From: Firmicutes bacterium AM55-24TS
GTDB taxonomy: Bacteria > Bacillota > Clostridia > UBA1381
DNA length: 39,858 bases
NCBI GenBank assembly: GCA_003460745.1
Contig: QTVU01000025.1
Span: 1 to 39,858 of the forward strand
Direction: 5' to 3'
The notes beneath the pieces were generated by a model. That model saw only the letters and a program-made list of their open reading frames with translations, was not told where the DNA came from and ran no database searches. A program made the translations under genes and the position numbers. Below, piece by piece: positions 18,309 through 25,420 of the stretch. Every line of letters starts with the position of its first letter. Position 1 is the first letter of the stretch.

Positions 18309-18464
18309 ATGAAAAAGTTCCTAAACAAAGTAGTTCCAACACTAATTAAGCTTGTGCCTGTTTGCTCGGCTTTGATGCTTGTAATTAACAGTAATTCAAC
18401 ATCAACATCATTTAACGGTCAAGCAAAGCCACCAAAGGCATTAAAGAAATATCGTAAGTTCTGA
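18309..18464 (+). CDS. agrD: AgrD-like autoinducer precursor peptide
   Basis: A 51-residue peptide with the layout of AgrD precursors. It has a hydrophobic, Lys-containing N-terminal helix (MKKFLNKVVPTLIKLVPVC), a short variable segment (NSNSTSTSFNG), and a hydrophilic tail QAKPPKALKKYRKF of the QPKxPxxLKK type. It sits between the receptor kinase and agrB, 2 bases before AgrB, and has AAAGGA about 11 bases upstream. Unlike classical AgrD there is no Cys in the segment that would form the ring; the only Cys (19) is in the leader helix. A Ser-based lactone, as known for some staphylococcal peptides, is possible. Gene order and tail make the assignment good; the mature signal is inference. Confidence 0.82.
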   Translation: MKKFLNKVVPTLIKLVPVCSALMLVINSNSTSTSFNGQAKPPKALKKYRKF

Positions 18465-18466
18465 TT

Positions 18467-19063
18467 ATGTTTCGTAAATTTTCGGAATGGGCTATGGAGT
18501 ATGCCATTAAATTGGGATATATAAAAAAAGATGAACAGGAAGAATATACATATGGACTTGACCTTATAATGAGCATTATATGTACAGATATAATAATGCT
18601 TGCAATAGGTCTGATAATGAAAATGATACCGCAGGTAATTATTTTTGGTTTTATGTATAAGTTCATTCGTAAATATGTGGGCGGATACCATTGTGACTCG
18701 GCTTTGACGTGCCTTATATCATCAAGCACGATGTGTTTATGCGTTTTGCTTGCTATTAAATATCTTCCGTATAACCTTGGCGTATACATAGTCGCAACCG
18801 TTTTATCTATTGGGGTACTCTTTGCAATTTCGCCAATCGAGGCTATAAACAAACCTTTGGAAGAAATTGAAGTTAAAGTTTTCGGAAAAAGGGCGAGAAT
18901 TGTACTTTGTATTACACTTGTAATATTTGGTGTAATTTGTGCGTTTGGTTTGACGGAAATGGTAAAAACAATGGCAATAAGCGTCGTTGATATTTTGCTT
19001 TTTGCGGTTATGGGTAAGATAAAATTGTTGAACTACAAAAGGAAAAAAATTGAACAGAATTAA
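18467..19063 (+). CDS. agrB: AgrB-family accessory gene regulator protease
   Basis: Membrane endopeptidase that cuts the AgrD tail and cyclises the signal peptide. This 198-residue protein has several membrane helices and the AgrB active-site motif RKYVGGYHCDSALTC. His75 and Cys82 are spaced seven residues apart, as in staphylococcal AgrB (His77/Cys84). An extra Cys76 follows the catalytic His. It starts 2 bases after the agrD stop with no clear ribosome site of its own, so translation is probably coupled. A strong terminator follows. Confidence 0.93.
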   Translation: MFRKFSEWAMEYAIKLGYIKKDEQEEYTYGLDLIMSIICTDIIMLAIGLIMKMIPQVIIFGFMYKFIRKYVGGYHCDSALTCLISSSTMCLCVLLAIKYLPYNLGVYIVATVLSIGVLFAISPIEAINKPLEEIEVKVFGKRARIVLCITLVIFGVICAFGLTEMVKTMAISVVDILLFAVMGKIKLLNYKRKKIEQN

Positions 19064-19067
19064 CTCG

Positions 19068-19102
19068 AAAAATGTGACATTTTTACAAATGTCACATTTT
19101 TT
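19068..19102 (+). terminator. Terminator of the agr operon
   Basis: A 15-base perfect stem (AAAAATGTGACATTT / AAATGTCACATTTTT) with the tetraloop TTAC ends in a T-run, 5 bases after the agrB stop. Confidence 0.92.
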
Positions 19103-19215
19103 GCTACCAAGTTTCCGGATTAAGCTACCACTTAGTCGTAAACTGTTTACTTTTTTAAATTTTTGAGATAATATTACTGTATCAGATTTTATTAAAATTT
19201 TATATATTTCAATCG

Positions 19216-19263
19216 AAAAAACATCGGTTTTGCATATCTCCAAAGCAAAAACGATGTTTTTTT
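19216..19263. terminator. Second terminator-like hairpin between agrB and the GNAT gene
   Basis: AAAAAACATCG-TTTTGC pairs with GCAAAA-CGATGTTTTTT across a loop of about 11 bases with small mismatches. T-runs lie on both sides, so it can work in both directions. Confidence 0.7.
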
Positions 19264-19314
19264 ATTTTTACAGGGATATATTGGAATTATCCGATTAATT
19301 TATTTTAGAATGGA

Positions 19315-19343
19315 TTGACGGTAAAATGACAGTGTGATATAAT
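19315..19343 (+). promoter_or_regulatory. Promoter of the GNAT acetyltransferase gene
   Basis: TTGACG (19315-19320) and TATAAT (19338-19343) with a 17-base spacer, 33 bases before the start codon. Confidence 0.75.
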
Positions 19344-19376
19344 TTTAGTAGTTTATGAGATTAGAGGAGAATGAGA

Positions 19377-19931
19377 ATGAGTTATATAAGAAATGTTGAA
19401 TTATCCGACGCGGAAGTGTTGGTTGAAATATACCGTCCGTATGTCGAAAACACAACAATATCATTTGAATGTGAAACGCCGTCTGTAGACGAGTTTAGGA
19501 GTCGTATTGAAAATATTTCAAAAAAGTATCCTTACATTGTTATGGTGGAAGACGATGAAATTGTCGGTTATGCATATGCGGGAAGATTTAAAGGACGTAA
19601 AGCGTATGATTGGTGCGTTGAAACGACTATATATGTAAGAGAGGACAAAAAAGGCGGCGGATACGGTAAAAAGTTGTATCTTGAACTTGAAAAAAGATTG
19701 AAGAAACAAAACATTCTTAATATGTATGCTTGTATTGCGTATACGGACAATGAAGATGAGCATTTGACAAACAACAGTATGCAGTTCCACGGGCATATGG
19801 GGTTTAGGCTTATCGGTACATTTAAAAAGTGCGGTTACAAGTTCGACAAGTGGTATGATATGATTTGGATGGAGAAATTTATCGGTGAACATAAGGTCAA
19901 TCCCGACGCGGTGACAAGACCGGAAATTTAG
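19377..19931 (+). CDS. GNAT N-acetyltransferase, phosphinothricin-acetyltransferase-like
   Basis: Transfers an acetyl group from acetyl-CoA to an amino group, probably of an amino acid or its analogue. The 184-residue protein has the PAT layout: IRNVELSDAEVLVEIYRPYVENTTISFE at the N terminus, IVGYAYAGRFKGRKAYDWCVETTIYV in the centre, and the acetyl-CoA loop KKGGGYGKKLY near 105. The second ATG (19377) is 7 bases from GAGGAG; ATG 19371 is only 1 base away, so I chose the later one. The true substrate is unknown; the PAT name reflects family similarity, not resistance. Confidence 0.87.
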   Translation: MSYIRNVELSDAEVLVEIYRPYVENTTISFECETPSVDEFRSRIENISKKYPYIVMVEDDEIVGYAYAGRFKGRKAYDWCVETTIYVREDKKGGGYGKKLYLELEKRLKKQNILNMYACIAYTDNEDEHLTNNSMQFHGHMGFRLIGTFKKCGYKFDKWYDMIWMEKFIGEHKVNPDAVTRPEI

Positions 19932-19960
19932 TTTACAATTTTCGATATGTGTGATAGACT
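19932..19960 (+). promoter_or_regulatory. Candidate promoter of cysE
   Basis: TTTACA (19932-19937) and TAGACT (19955-19960) are 17 bases apart. They are followed at once by ATAGGAA, a 7-mer that also lies just downstream of the metY-operon promoter, at 21302-21308. The two genes may share a regulator. Confidence 0.42.
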
Positions 19961-20001
19961 ATAGGAACAGTGCATAAAATAGTACATAAGGAGGTTTACA
20001 T

Positions 20002-20928
20002 ATGGCGAATAAAGTAGAAGATTTAGTCAATGTGATTTTAGACAGCTACAAGGAATGTGACATTACAGCAAGAATTGACGAAGAGAATATGCTTAACAAG
20101 GATATTCTTATAGAAATTATAGATGAAATAAGAAAAGTGCTTTTTCCGGGCTTTTTTGACAACAACAAGGTCAGAAGTGAATACTTAAAGTTTCTTGTCG
20201 GTGAAAGACTGGAATTTATACAGTATCATTTGAAGAAACAGGTATCAAACGCGTTTGCAAATCAAGATGTATGCAGAGAGTGCAGTAAGGCACAGGCAGA
20301 GGAAAAAGCGGAAGAAGTTGTTTTTGAATTTTTAAAGAGAATACCGAAAATAAGAGAATACTTAAATACAGACATTCAAGCTGCGTATGACGGTGACCCT
20401 GCGGCATACAGCACAGATGAAATAATTTTCTGTTATCCGGGAGTGTTTGCAATCACTGTTTACAGAATTGCTCACGAATTGTGGCTTTTGGGCGTGCCTA
20501 TGATTCCGAGAATAATGACGGAATATGCTCACAGCACAACAGGTATAGATATTCACCCGGGTGCGACTGTCGGCAAATATTTCTTTATAGACCACGGTAC
20601 AGGTATTGTTATAGGTGAAACTACCGAAATCGGCGATAATGTAAAAATATATCAAGGCGTTACTTTAGGCGCACTTTCGACAAGAAAAGGTCAGCAGTTA
20701 AAGGGCGTTAAACGTCATCCGACTATCAGTGACAACGTTACGATATATTCGGGTACGACTATTCTCGGCGGTGAAACGGTTGTCGGTAAGGGTACGACTA
20801 TCGGCGGTAATGCGTTTATCGTTAATTCCGTTTCGGAGGGTATGAAAGTCAGCGTGAAAAATCCCGAACTTGAGTACAGTGTCGGAAATGCGTCTATGAA
20901 GGACGGTTATTGGGATTGGTGTATATAA
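20002..20928 (+). CDS. cysE: Serine O-acetyltransferase
   Basis: Makes O-acetylserine from serine and acetyl-CoA, the first step of cysteine synthesis. The 308-residue protein has an all-helical N-terminal half of about 180 residues and a left-handed beta-helix C-terminal half. The latter shows hexapeptide repeats and the active-site stretch [21 protein letters not shown] near 186, then [16 protein letters not shown] repeats up to GNAFIVNSV. The length matches the long CysE type common in anaerobes. AAGGAGG lies 7 bases before the ATG. Its product feeds the cysteine synthase at 22788, which is in a separate transcription unit. Confidence 0.92.
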   Translation: MANKVEDLVNVILDSYKECDITARIDEENMLNKDILIEIIDEIRKVLFPGFFDNNKVRSEYLKFLVGERLEFIQYHLKKQVSNAFANQDVCRECSKAQAEEKAEEVVFEFLKRIPKIREYLNTDIQAAYDGDPAAYSTDEIIFCYPGVFAITVYRIAHELWLLGVPMIPRIMTEYAHSTTGIDIHPGATVGKYFFIDHGTGIVIGETTEIGDNVKIYQGVTLGALSTRKGQQLKGVKRHPTISDNVTIYSGTTILGGETVVGKGTTIGGNAFIVNSVSEGMKVSVKNPELEYSVGNASMKDGYWDWCI

Positions 20929-20937
20929 AAAATTTGC

Positions 20938-21005
20938 GAGCCTGTCGACAGCTCCAAAAATCACATCTTGCGATGTAATTTTTGAGTATTTTCAAAGAAA
21001 AAATC
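20938..21005 (+). repeat. Dispersed repeat, copy A
   Basis: This begins with a palindrome (CTGTCGACAG at 20942-20951), then TCACATCTTGCGATGTAA and TTTTTGAGTATTTTCAAAG. It matches an inverted copy at 25233-25310 over about 65 bases with few changes. Both copies start within about 10 bases of a gene's stop codon. Confidence 0.75.
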
Positions 21006-21187
21006 ATAAAGTTCCTCCAAAGTCGAAACTTTAGATTTTAAGTCATTTCTGCCGCACATGTCGCCAGAAATGATTTTTAATGAGGCTGCACCTCAAACTC
21101 CCCAAAGAATACAGTAGACAAAACCATAACGGTTTTGTCAGCAATCTGAACATATACAATATGATTTTTGATAATATTTCAGAGGTA
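21006..21187. other. Non-coding stretch with stem-loops after the dispersed repeat
   Basis: No gene is seen. It holds TCATTTCTG/CAGAAATGA (9-base stem near 21042-21072), GAGG-CTGCA-CCTC near 21082, and GACAAAACC-ATAAC-GGTTTTGTC (near 21118-21140). None has a T-run, so they look like parts of a longer palindromic repeat rather than terminators. Confidence 0.5.
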
Positions 21188-21235
21188 AATATCCGCATAA
21201 AATCGAAGAATTTTAGCGGATATTTATTTTTTATA
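21188..21235. terminator. Terminator ahead of the cysteine-leader operon
   Basis: AATATCCGC pairs with GCGGATATT, with an inner ATAAAAT/ATTTTA part, followed by a T-rich run. It separates the cysE region from the next promoter. Confidence 0.75.
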
Positions 21236-21255
21236 AAAAATTTTTCAAAAAGGTA

Positions 21256-21283
21256 TTGACAAATCGGAAAAATGTGCTATAAT
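21256..21283 (+). promoter_or_regulatory. Promoter of the leader-metY-cysK operon, with a possible repressor site
   Basis: TTGACA (21256-21261) and TATAAT (21278-21283) are 16 bases apart. Near the expected transcription start is the imperfect palindrome TTCC-ATA-GGAA (21298-21308). It resembles sites of Rrf2/CymR-type cysteine regulators in general form, but that link is inference. Confidence 0.8.
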
Positions 21284-21331
21284 ACAAATCATAGTAATTC
21301 CATAGGAAAAGAGAAGAAAGGAAAATGCGAT

Positions 21332-21394
21332 ATGATAACACAAAATCTAAAGTATGTACAGAACGGACGAATGTGTTGCTGTTGCTGTAACTAA
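21332..21394 (+). CDS. Cysteine-rich leader peptide upstream of metY-cysK
   Basis: A 20-residue reading frame ending GRMCCCCCN: five Cys codons in a row (TGT TGC TGT TGC TGT), then AAC and TAA. It lies after the promoter at 21256 and 61 bases before metY. GAAAGGA about 9 bases before its ATG is a good ribosome site; the nearby out-of-frame ATG at 21325 is only 3 bases from it. Five Cys codons directly ahead of two genes of sulfur assimilation fit a leader whose translation slows when charged Cys-tRNA is scarce. Cys-containing upstream peptides that attenuate cysteine genes are known in mycobacteria; whether this clostridial one works the same way is inference. No terminator is visible between it and metY, so control may act through ribosome-site access or Rho. 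Confidence 0.82.
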   Translation: MITQNLKYVQNGRMCCCCCN

Positions 21395-21455
21395 TTTAAT
21401 AGGAAAGAACAATACACATAAATATAAAAATTGAGAAAGAAAGAGGTACAAAATT

Positions 21456-22745
21456 ATGTCAAACAAGAATTGGAGATTTGAAACAAAGCAATTACACGTT
21501 GGTCAGGAACAAGCAGATCCTGTTACAGATTCAAGAGCTGTTCCGATTTATGCATCAACATCATTCGTATTCCACAACTCACAGCACGCAGCTGACCGTT
21601 TCGGTTTGAGAGATGCAGGTAACATCTACGGCAGACTTACAAACCCTACAGAAGATATTTTTGAACAGAGAATAGCAGCCCTTGAAGGCGGTGTTGCAGC
21701 ATTGGCAGTTGCATCGGGTGCGGCAGCTCTTGCTTATACATTCCAAACACTTGCTAAGCAAGGCGATCACATCGTAGCCGCAAAGACAATTTACGGCGGA
21801 ACATACAACTATCTTGAACATACATTCCCTGAATTCGGTGTTACAACAACATTCGTTGACCCTGAAGTTGACGGTGCATTTGAAGCAGCTATTCAGGATA
21901 ACACAAAGGCAATCTTCATTGAAACACTTGGTAACCCAAATTCAAACCTAATTGATATTGAAGAAATTGCAAAGATTGCTCACGCACATAACATTCCGCT
22001 TGTAGTTGACTCAACATTCGCTACACCTTATCTTGTAAGACCAATCGAATACGGTGCAGACATCGTTGTTCACAGTGCAACTAAGTTTATCGGCGGTCAC
22101 GGTACTGCAATCGGCGGTGTAATCGTTGACAGCGGTAACTTTGACTGGGCTAAGTCGGGTAAGTTCCCTCACCTTGTAGAGCCTAACGCATCATATCACG
22201 GTATCAGCTTTGCAAATGATGTAGGAGCTGCCGCATTTGTAACATATATCAGAGCTATCCTGCTTCGTGACACAGGTGCTACACTTTCACCGTTCCACGC
22301 ATTCATCTTCTTACAGGGTCTTGAAACTCTATCACTAAGAGTTGAACGTCACGTTGAAAACGCTCTAAAGATTGTTGATTACCTAAACAAGCATCCAAAG
22401 GTAGAGGCTGTTCATCATCCGTCACTACCTACAGAGCCAAGCCACGAACTATACAAGAAGTATCTTCCAAACGGCGGCGGAAGTATCTTCACATTTGAAA
22501 TCAAGGGCGGAGTTGAAGAGGCTCACAAGTTTATCGATAACCTTGAAATTTTCTCGCTTCTTGCAAATGTTGCAGACTCTAAGTCACTTGTAATTCACCC
22601 GGCTACAACTACTCATTCACAGTGCAATGAACAGGAACTTGCAGAACAGGGTATTAAGCCAAATACAATAAGACTATCAATCGGTACAGAAAATATTGAT
22701 GACCTTATTGCAGCTCTTGACGACGCATTCAACGCCGTTGACTAA
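21456..22745 (+). CDS. metY: O-acetylhomoserine (thiol)-lyase / sulfhydrylase
   Basis: PLP enzyme of the Cys/Met metabolism family that joins O-acetylhomoserine with sulfide (or methanethiol) to make homocysteine (or methionine). The 429-residue length is typical of MetY rather than the shorter MetB/MetC. The opening WRFETKQLHVGQ is typical, GNIYGRLTNPTEDIFEQRIAALEGG is the substrate loop, and VVHSATKFIGGHG carries the PLP lysine (Lys210). GAAAGAGG lies 9 bases before the ATG. It follows the five-Cys leader and is 42 bases before cysK, so both probably respond to cysteine supply. Confidence 0.93.
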   Translation: MSNKNWRFETKQLHVGQEQADPVTDSRAVPIYASTSFVFHNSQHAADRFGLRDAGNIYGRLTNPTEDIFEQRIAALEGGVAALAVASGAAALAYTFQTLAKQGDHIVAAKTIYGGTYNYLEHTFPEFGVTTTFVDPEVDGAFEAAIQDNTKAIFIETLGNPNSNLIDIEEIAKIAHAHNIPLVVDSTFATPYLVRPIEYGADIVVHSATKFIGGHGTAIGGVIVDSGNFDWAKSGKFPHLVEPNASYHGISFANDVGAAAFVTYIRAILLRDTGATLSPFHAFIFLQGLETLSLRVERHVENALKIVDYLNKHPKVEAVHHPSLPTEPSHELYKKYLPNGGGSIFTFEIKGGVEEAHKFIDNLEIFSLLANVADSKSLVIHPATTTHSQCNEQELAEQGIKPNTIRLSIGTENIDDLIAALDDAFNAVD

Positions 22746-22787
22746 TTTTAAGTAAATTGTGTTAAAAGTCAGAAAGAAGGAATTAAA

Positions 22788-23720
22788 ATGTCAAAGATAT
22801 ATCAGAAAATTACAGATCTTATCGGTGGTACACCGCTATTGGAACTTGCAAACTATGAAAAGAAGAATAACCTTGAAGCAACCGTTCTTGGTAAACTTGA
22901 ATACTTTAACCCTGCCGGTTCGGTAAAAGACAGAATAGCAAAGGCAATGGTTGATGAGGCTGAACAAGAGGGTAAGTTAAAGGAAGGTTCTGTTATCATC
23001 GAGCCAACATCAGGTAATACAGGTATCGGTCTTGCGTCGGTTGCCGCTGCAAGAGGTTATAAAATTATAATCACAATGCCTGAAACAATGAGTATTGAAA
23101 GACGTAATCTATTAAAAGCATATGGCGCCGAACTTGTTTTGACAGACGGTGCAAAGGGTATGAAAGGTGCTATCGAAAAGGCTAAGGAACTTGCTGAAAC
23201 AACAGAAAACAGCTTTATCCCAAGCCAGTTCACAAACCCTGCAAACCCTGCTTATCACAGAGCAACAACAGGCCCTGAAATCTGGGCAGATACAGACGGT
23301 AAAGTTGATATATTTGTTGCCGGCGTAGGTACAGGCGGTACAGTTACCGGTGTAGGTCAGTATCTAAAGTCACAAAACCCTGACGTTAAGGTTGTTGCAG
23401 TTGAGCCTGCAGGCTCACCGGTATTGTCACAAGGCAAAGCAGGTGCGCACAAAATTCAAGGTATCGGTGCAGGTTTCGTTCCTGAAACTCTTGATACAAA
23501 GGTTTATGACGAAATCATTACTGTTGAAAACGAGGACGCATTCAAGACAGGCAGAGATATTGCCCGCAGTGAAGGTGTACTTGTAGGTATTTCATCAGGT
23601 GCGGCTGTTTGGGCGGCTACAGAGCTTGCCAAACGCCCTGAAAACAAGGGTAAAACAATCGTAGCTCTTTTGCCTGATACAGGTGAAAGATATTTGTCAA
23701 CTCCTATGTTTGCTGAATAA
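22788..23720 (+). CDS. cysK: Cysteine synthase A (O-acetylserine sulfhydrylase)
   Basis: PLP enzyme making cysteine from O-acetylserine and sulfide. The 310-residue protein has [10 protein letters not shown] at the N terminus, [14 protein letters not shown] with the PLP lysine at 47, [11 protein letters not shown] near 73, and the [10 protein letters not shown] phosphate loop near 180. It is 42 bases after metY in the same operon and is followed by a terminator. The substrate comes from the serine acetyltransferase encoded at 20002. Confidence 0.95.
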   Translation: MSKIYQKITDLIGGTPLLELANYEKKNNLEATVLGKLEYFNPAGSVKDRIAKAMVDEAEQEGKLKEGSVIIEPTSGNTGIGLASVAAARGYKIIITMPETMSIERRNLLKAYGAELVLTDGAKGMKGAIEKAKELAETTENSFIPSQFTNPANPAYHRATTGPEIWADTDGKVDIFVAGVGTGGTVTGVGQYLKSQNPDVKVVAVEPAGSPVLSQGKAGAHKIQGIGAGFVPETLDTKVYDEIITVENEDAFKTGRDIARSEGVLVGISSGAAVWAATELAKRPENKGKTIVALLPDTGERYLSTPMFAE

Positions 23721-23749
23721 TTCAGTATTTAAAATTTGTTCACTATACC

Positions 23750-23777
23750 AAAGATGGCATGAAAATGCCATCTTTTT
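23750..23777 (+). terminator. Terminator after cysK
   Basis: AAAGATGGCAT-GAAA-ATGCCATCTTT, an 11-base stem with a GAAA tetraloop, is followed by T bases. Confidence 0.9.
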
Positions 23778-23914
23778 GTGTACGGTTTTTTGGACATTGT
23801 AGTTGTTATAATATAATCATAATAAAGCTAAATTGTCAAAGTGAAGTTGTGGTCTTGAGGGTAAAAAACGAGAAATTTTCTAAGATCACCTTGACAAAAA
23901 CGGAGGTAAATATT

Positions 23915-23998
23915 ATGGTTATAGTGGGAACAATACTTATAAGTGTAGGAGCGTCAATACTTTTTGTATTAAAGGTTAATTCGGTAAAGGATATATAA
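23915..23998 (+). CDS. 27-residue single-pass membrane peptide, function unknown
   Basis: A short frame with a strong ribosome site (CGGAGG, 8 bases before ATG). The peptide is one hydrophobic helix (MVIVGTILISVGASILFVLK) with a short polar tail (VNSVKDI). It stands 40 bases before the two-gene ThrE-type exporter on the same strand. The strong start signal and ideal helix length argue for a real product. It could be a small exporter subunit or regulator, or a leader peptide; I recognise no family. Confidence 0.55.
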   Translation: MVIVGTILISVGASILFVLKVNSVKDI

Positions 23999-24038
23999 GT
24001 TTTGGCGTTGTCTGCATATTGTGTGAGGAGATGAGAAT

Positions 24039-24797
24039 ATGCAGATAAATGAACTTGTGACATTTGCGGCGGATGTCGGCAGAGGTTTGCTTGAAAGCGG
24101 TGCGGAAACGAGTCGTGTCGAAGATACGGTTGAGAGGATAATACGGCACTTTTATGACGGTAAAAGTGAGGTTTTGGTCGTAATGACAGGACTGTTTGTC
24201 ACTGTCGGCGATGTTACAAAAACGGTCAGAGTTCGCAGACGGACTATAAACCTTGATAAAGTATCGAAAATTAATATGATGTCACGAGATATTACTGATG
24301 ATAAAATCGACTTTGAAGAGGCTTTAAAACGCTTTGAATATATAATGGTGCAGAAACCTTATCCGTTATGGGTGAAAACTGTTGCGGTAGCGTTTTGCTG
24401 TGGATTTTTTACGTTGTTGTTTGGCGGTAATGCGTTTGACGGACTTAATTCGTTTGTGGTCGGTGCGGTTATCAATGTTTTTATATGGTTTTTGAGAAAA
24501 CATCATACGGCGGAGTTTATTATAACATTTTCGGGCGGAGTTGTTATTGCGTTGCTGATATTACTCTTTTATGCAATAGGTTTGGGAAAAAATATTAATC
24601 CTATGATAACGGGAGCTATTATGCCGCTTGTACCAGGTTTGGCAATAACTAATGCAATTCGTGATATTATTGCCGGAGATTACCTTTCGGGCGGTGCGAG
24701 ATTGTTTGATGCGGTAGTTGTGGCGATTGCACTTGCCACAGGTGCGGGCAGTGTTATGTACATTTTCGGTCATATGACGGGAGGTATTATGGGATGA
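24039..24797 (+). CDS. Threonine/serine exporter ThrE, N-terminal-domain subunit (DUF1212)
   Basis: Likely half of a membrane exporter of small amino acids. The 252-residue protein has a soluble N-terminal part (AADVGRGLLESGAETSRVEDTVERI, LVVMTGLFVTVGD) typical of the ThrE/DUF1212 family, then about five membrane helices, with MITGAIMPLVPGLAITNAIRD near 190. Its ATGA overlap with the next gene (24794-24797) indicates tight coupling. In Corynebacterium the two halves form one ThrE protein; in many Firmicutes they are split as here. It lies next to cysteine-synthesis genes, which raises the possibility of Cys/Ser/Thr export. Confidence 0.85.
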   Translation: MQINELVTFAADVGRGLLESGAETSRVEDTVERIIRHFYDGKSEVLVVMTGLFVTVGDVTKTVRVRRRTINLDKVSKINMMSRDITDDKIDFEEALKRFEYIMVQKPYPLWVKTVAVAFCCGFFTLLFGGNAFDGLNSFVVGAVINVFIWFLRKHHTAEFIITFSGGVVIALLILLFYAIGLGKNINPMITGAIMPLVPGLAITNAIRDIIAGDYLSGGARLFDAVVVAIALATGAGSVMYIFGHMTGGIMG

Positions 24798-25222
24798 TTT
24801 TTCTTGAAATGTTTGTCGCTTTTGCGGCGACAATGGCTTTTGCAGTGATATTTAACGTGAGCCGAAGTGAATTGATATTTTGCGGAATCGCAGGTTTAGT
24901 CGCAGAGGGGGTGTATTTGTTTACACTTAGAATAAGCGACGAAACGGCACTTGCTATATTTGTTGCGTCGATTGCCGTGACGGTATTGTCGCGGATTTTG
25001 GCGAACGTAAGACGTATGCCCGTTACGGTTTATTTGATTTCGGGAATAATATCGCTTGTACCCGGTGCGGGTATGTATAACACTGTTTATAACATCATAT
25101 CGTCGGACTATATGAAAGCAATGTACACAGGTGTTGATACAATAAAAGTTGCCGTGGCGATTGCGGTGGGGATTGTACTTGTGTTTGCATTGCCGAATAA
25201 AATGTTTTTCAAGAGAAAATAA
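24794..25222 (+). CDS. Threonine/serine exporter ThrE, C-terminal-domain subunit (DUF3815)
   Basis: Second half of the split ThrE-type exporter: 142 residues with about four or five membrane helices. VYLISGIISLVPGAGMYNTVYNI mirrors the PLVPG motif of the partner subunit. It overlaps that gene by 4 bases and ends in a Lys/Arg-rich tail. The two proteins presumably form one transport complex. Confidence 0.85.
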   Translation: MIFLEMFVAFAATMAFAVIFNVSRSELIFCGIAGLVAEGVYLFTLRISDETALAIFVASIAVTVLSRILANVRRMPVTVYLISGIISLVPGAGMYNTVYNIISSDYMKAMYTGVDTIKVAVAIAVGIVLVFALPNKMFFKRK

Positions 25223-25232
25223 TGCCAATTTA

Positions 25233-25310
25233 GATTTTTTCTCTGAAAATACTCAAAAAATACATTGCAAGATGTGATTTTATGAGCTGTCGACAAAATA
25301 TCGACAGCTC
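25233..25310 (-). repeat. Dispersed repeat, copy B (inverted)
   Basis: On the minus strand this matches copy A at 20938-21005 through TCACATCTTGCAATGTA and TTTTTTGAGTATTTTCAGAG. It carries a perfect hairpin GAGCTGTCGA-CAAAATA-TCGACAGCTC (25284-25310). The hairpin lies about 60 bases after the exporter stop and may also help terminate that transcript. Confidence 0.75.
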
Positions 25311-25322
25311 ATATACTTTGGC

Positions 25323-25351
25323 TTGACAGAAACGATGTTGTATAGTACAAT
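25323..25351 (+). promoter_or_regulatory. Promoter of the polysaccharide deacetylase gene
   Basis: TTGACA (25323-25328) and TACAAT (25346-25351) with a 17-base spacer. A small hairpin, CACCG-CATTTTTA-CGGTG, lies just before the AGGAGG region of the gene. Confidence 0.75.
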
Positions 25352-25420
25352 AGGCAAGATAGAAGTAAAAATTATACACCGCATTTTTACGGTGCAGGAG
25401 GAAAGGATTTTACGATAGTA

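Noticed and set aside
21006..21250. T-box or S-box riboswitch ahead of metY
   Set aside because: I looked for the T-box AGGGTGGNACCGCG element and for S-box core sequences and found neither; the stems present lack these motifs and lie upstream of the promoter.
21325..21390. Alternative leader frame from ATG 21325 ending in a run of Leu codons
   Set aside because: Its start is only 3 bases from the ribosome site, and leucine has no link to metY/cysK; the Cys frame has the right spacing and context.
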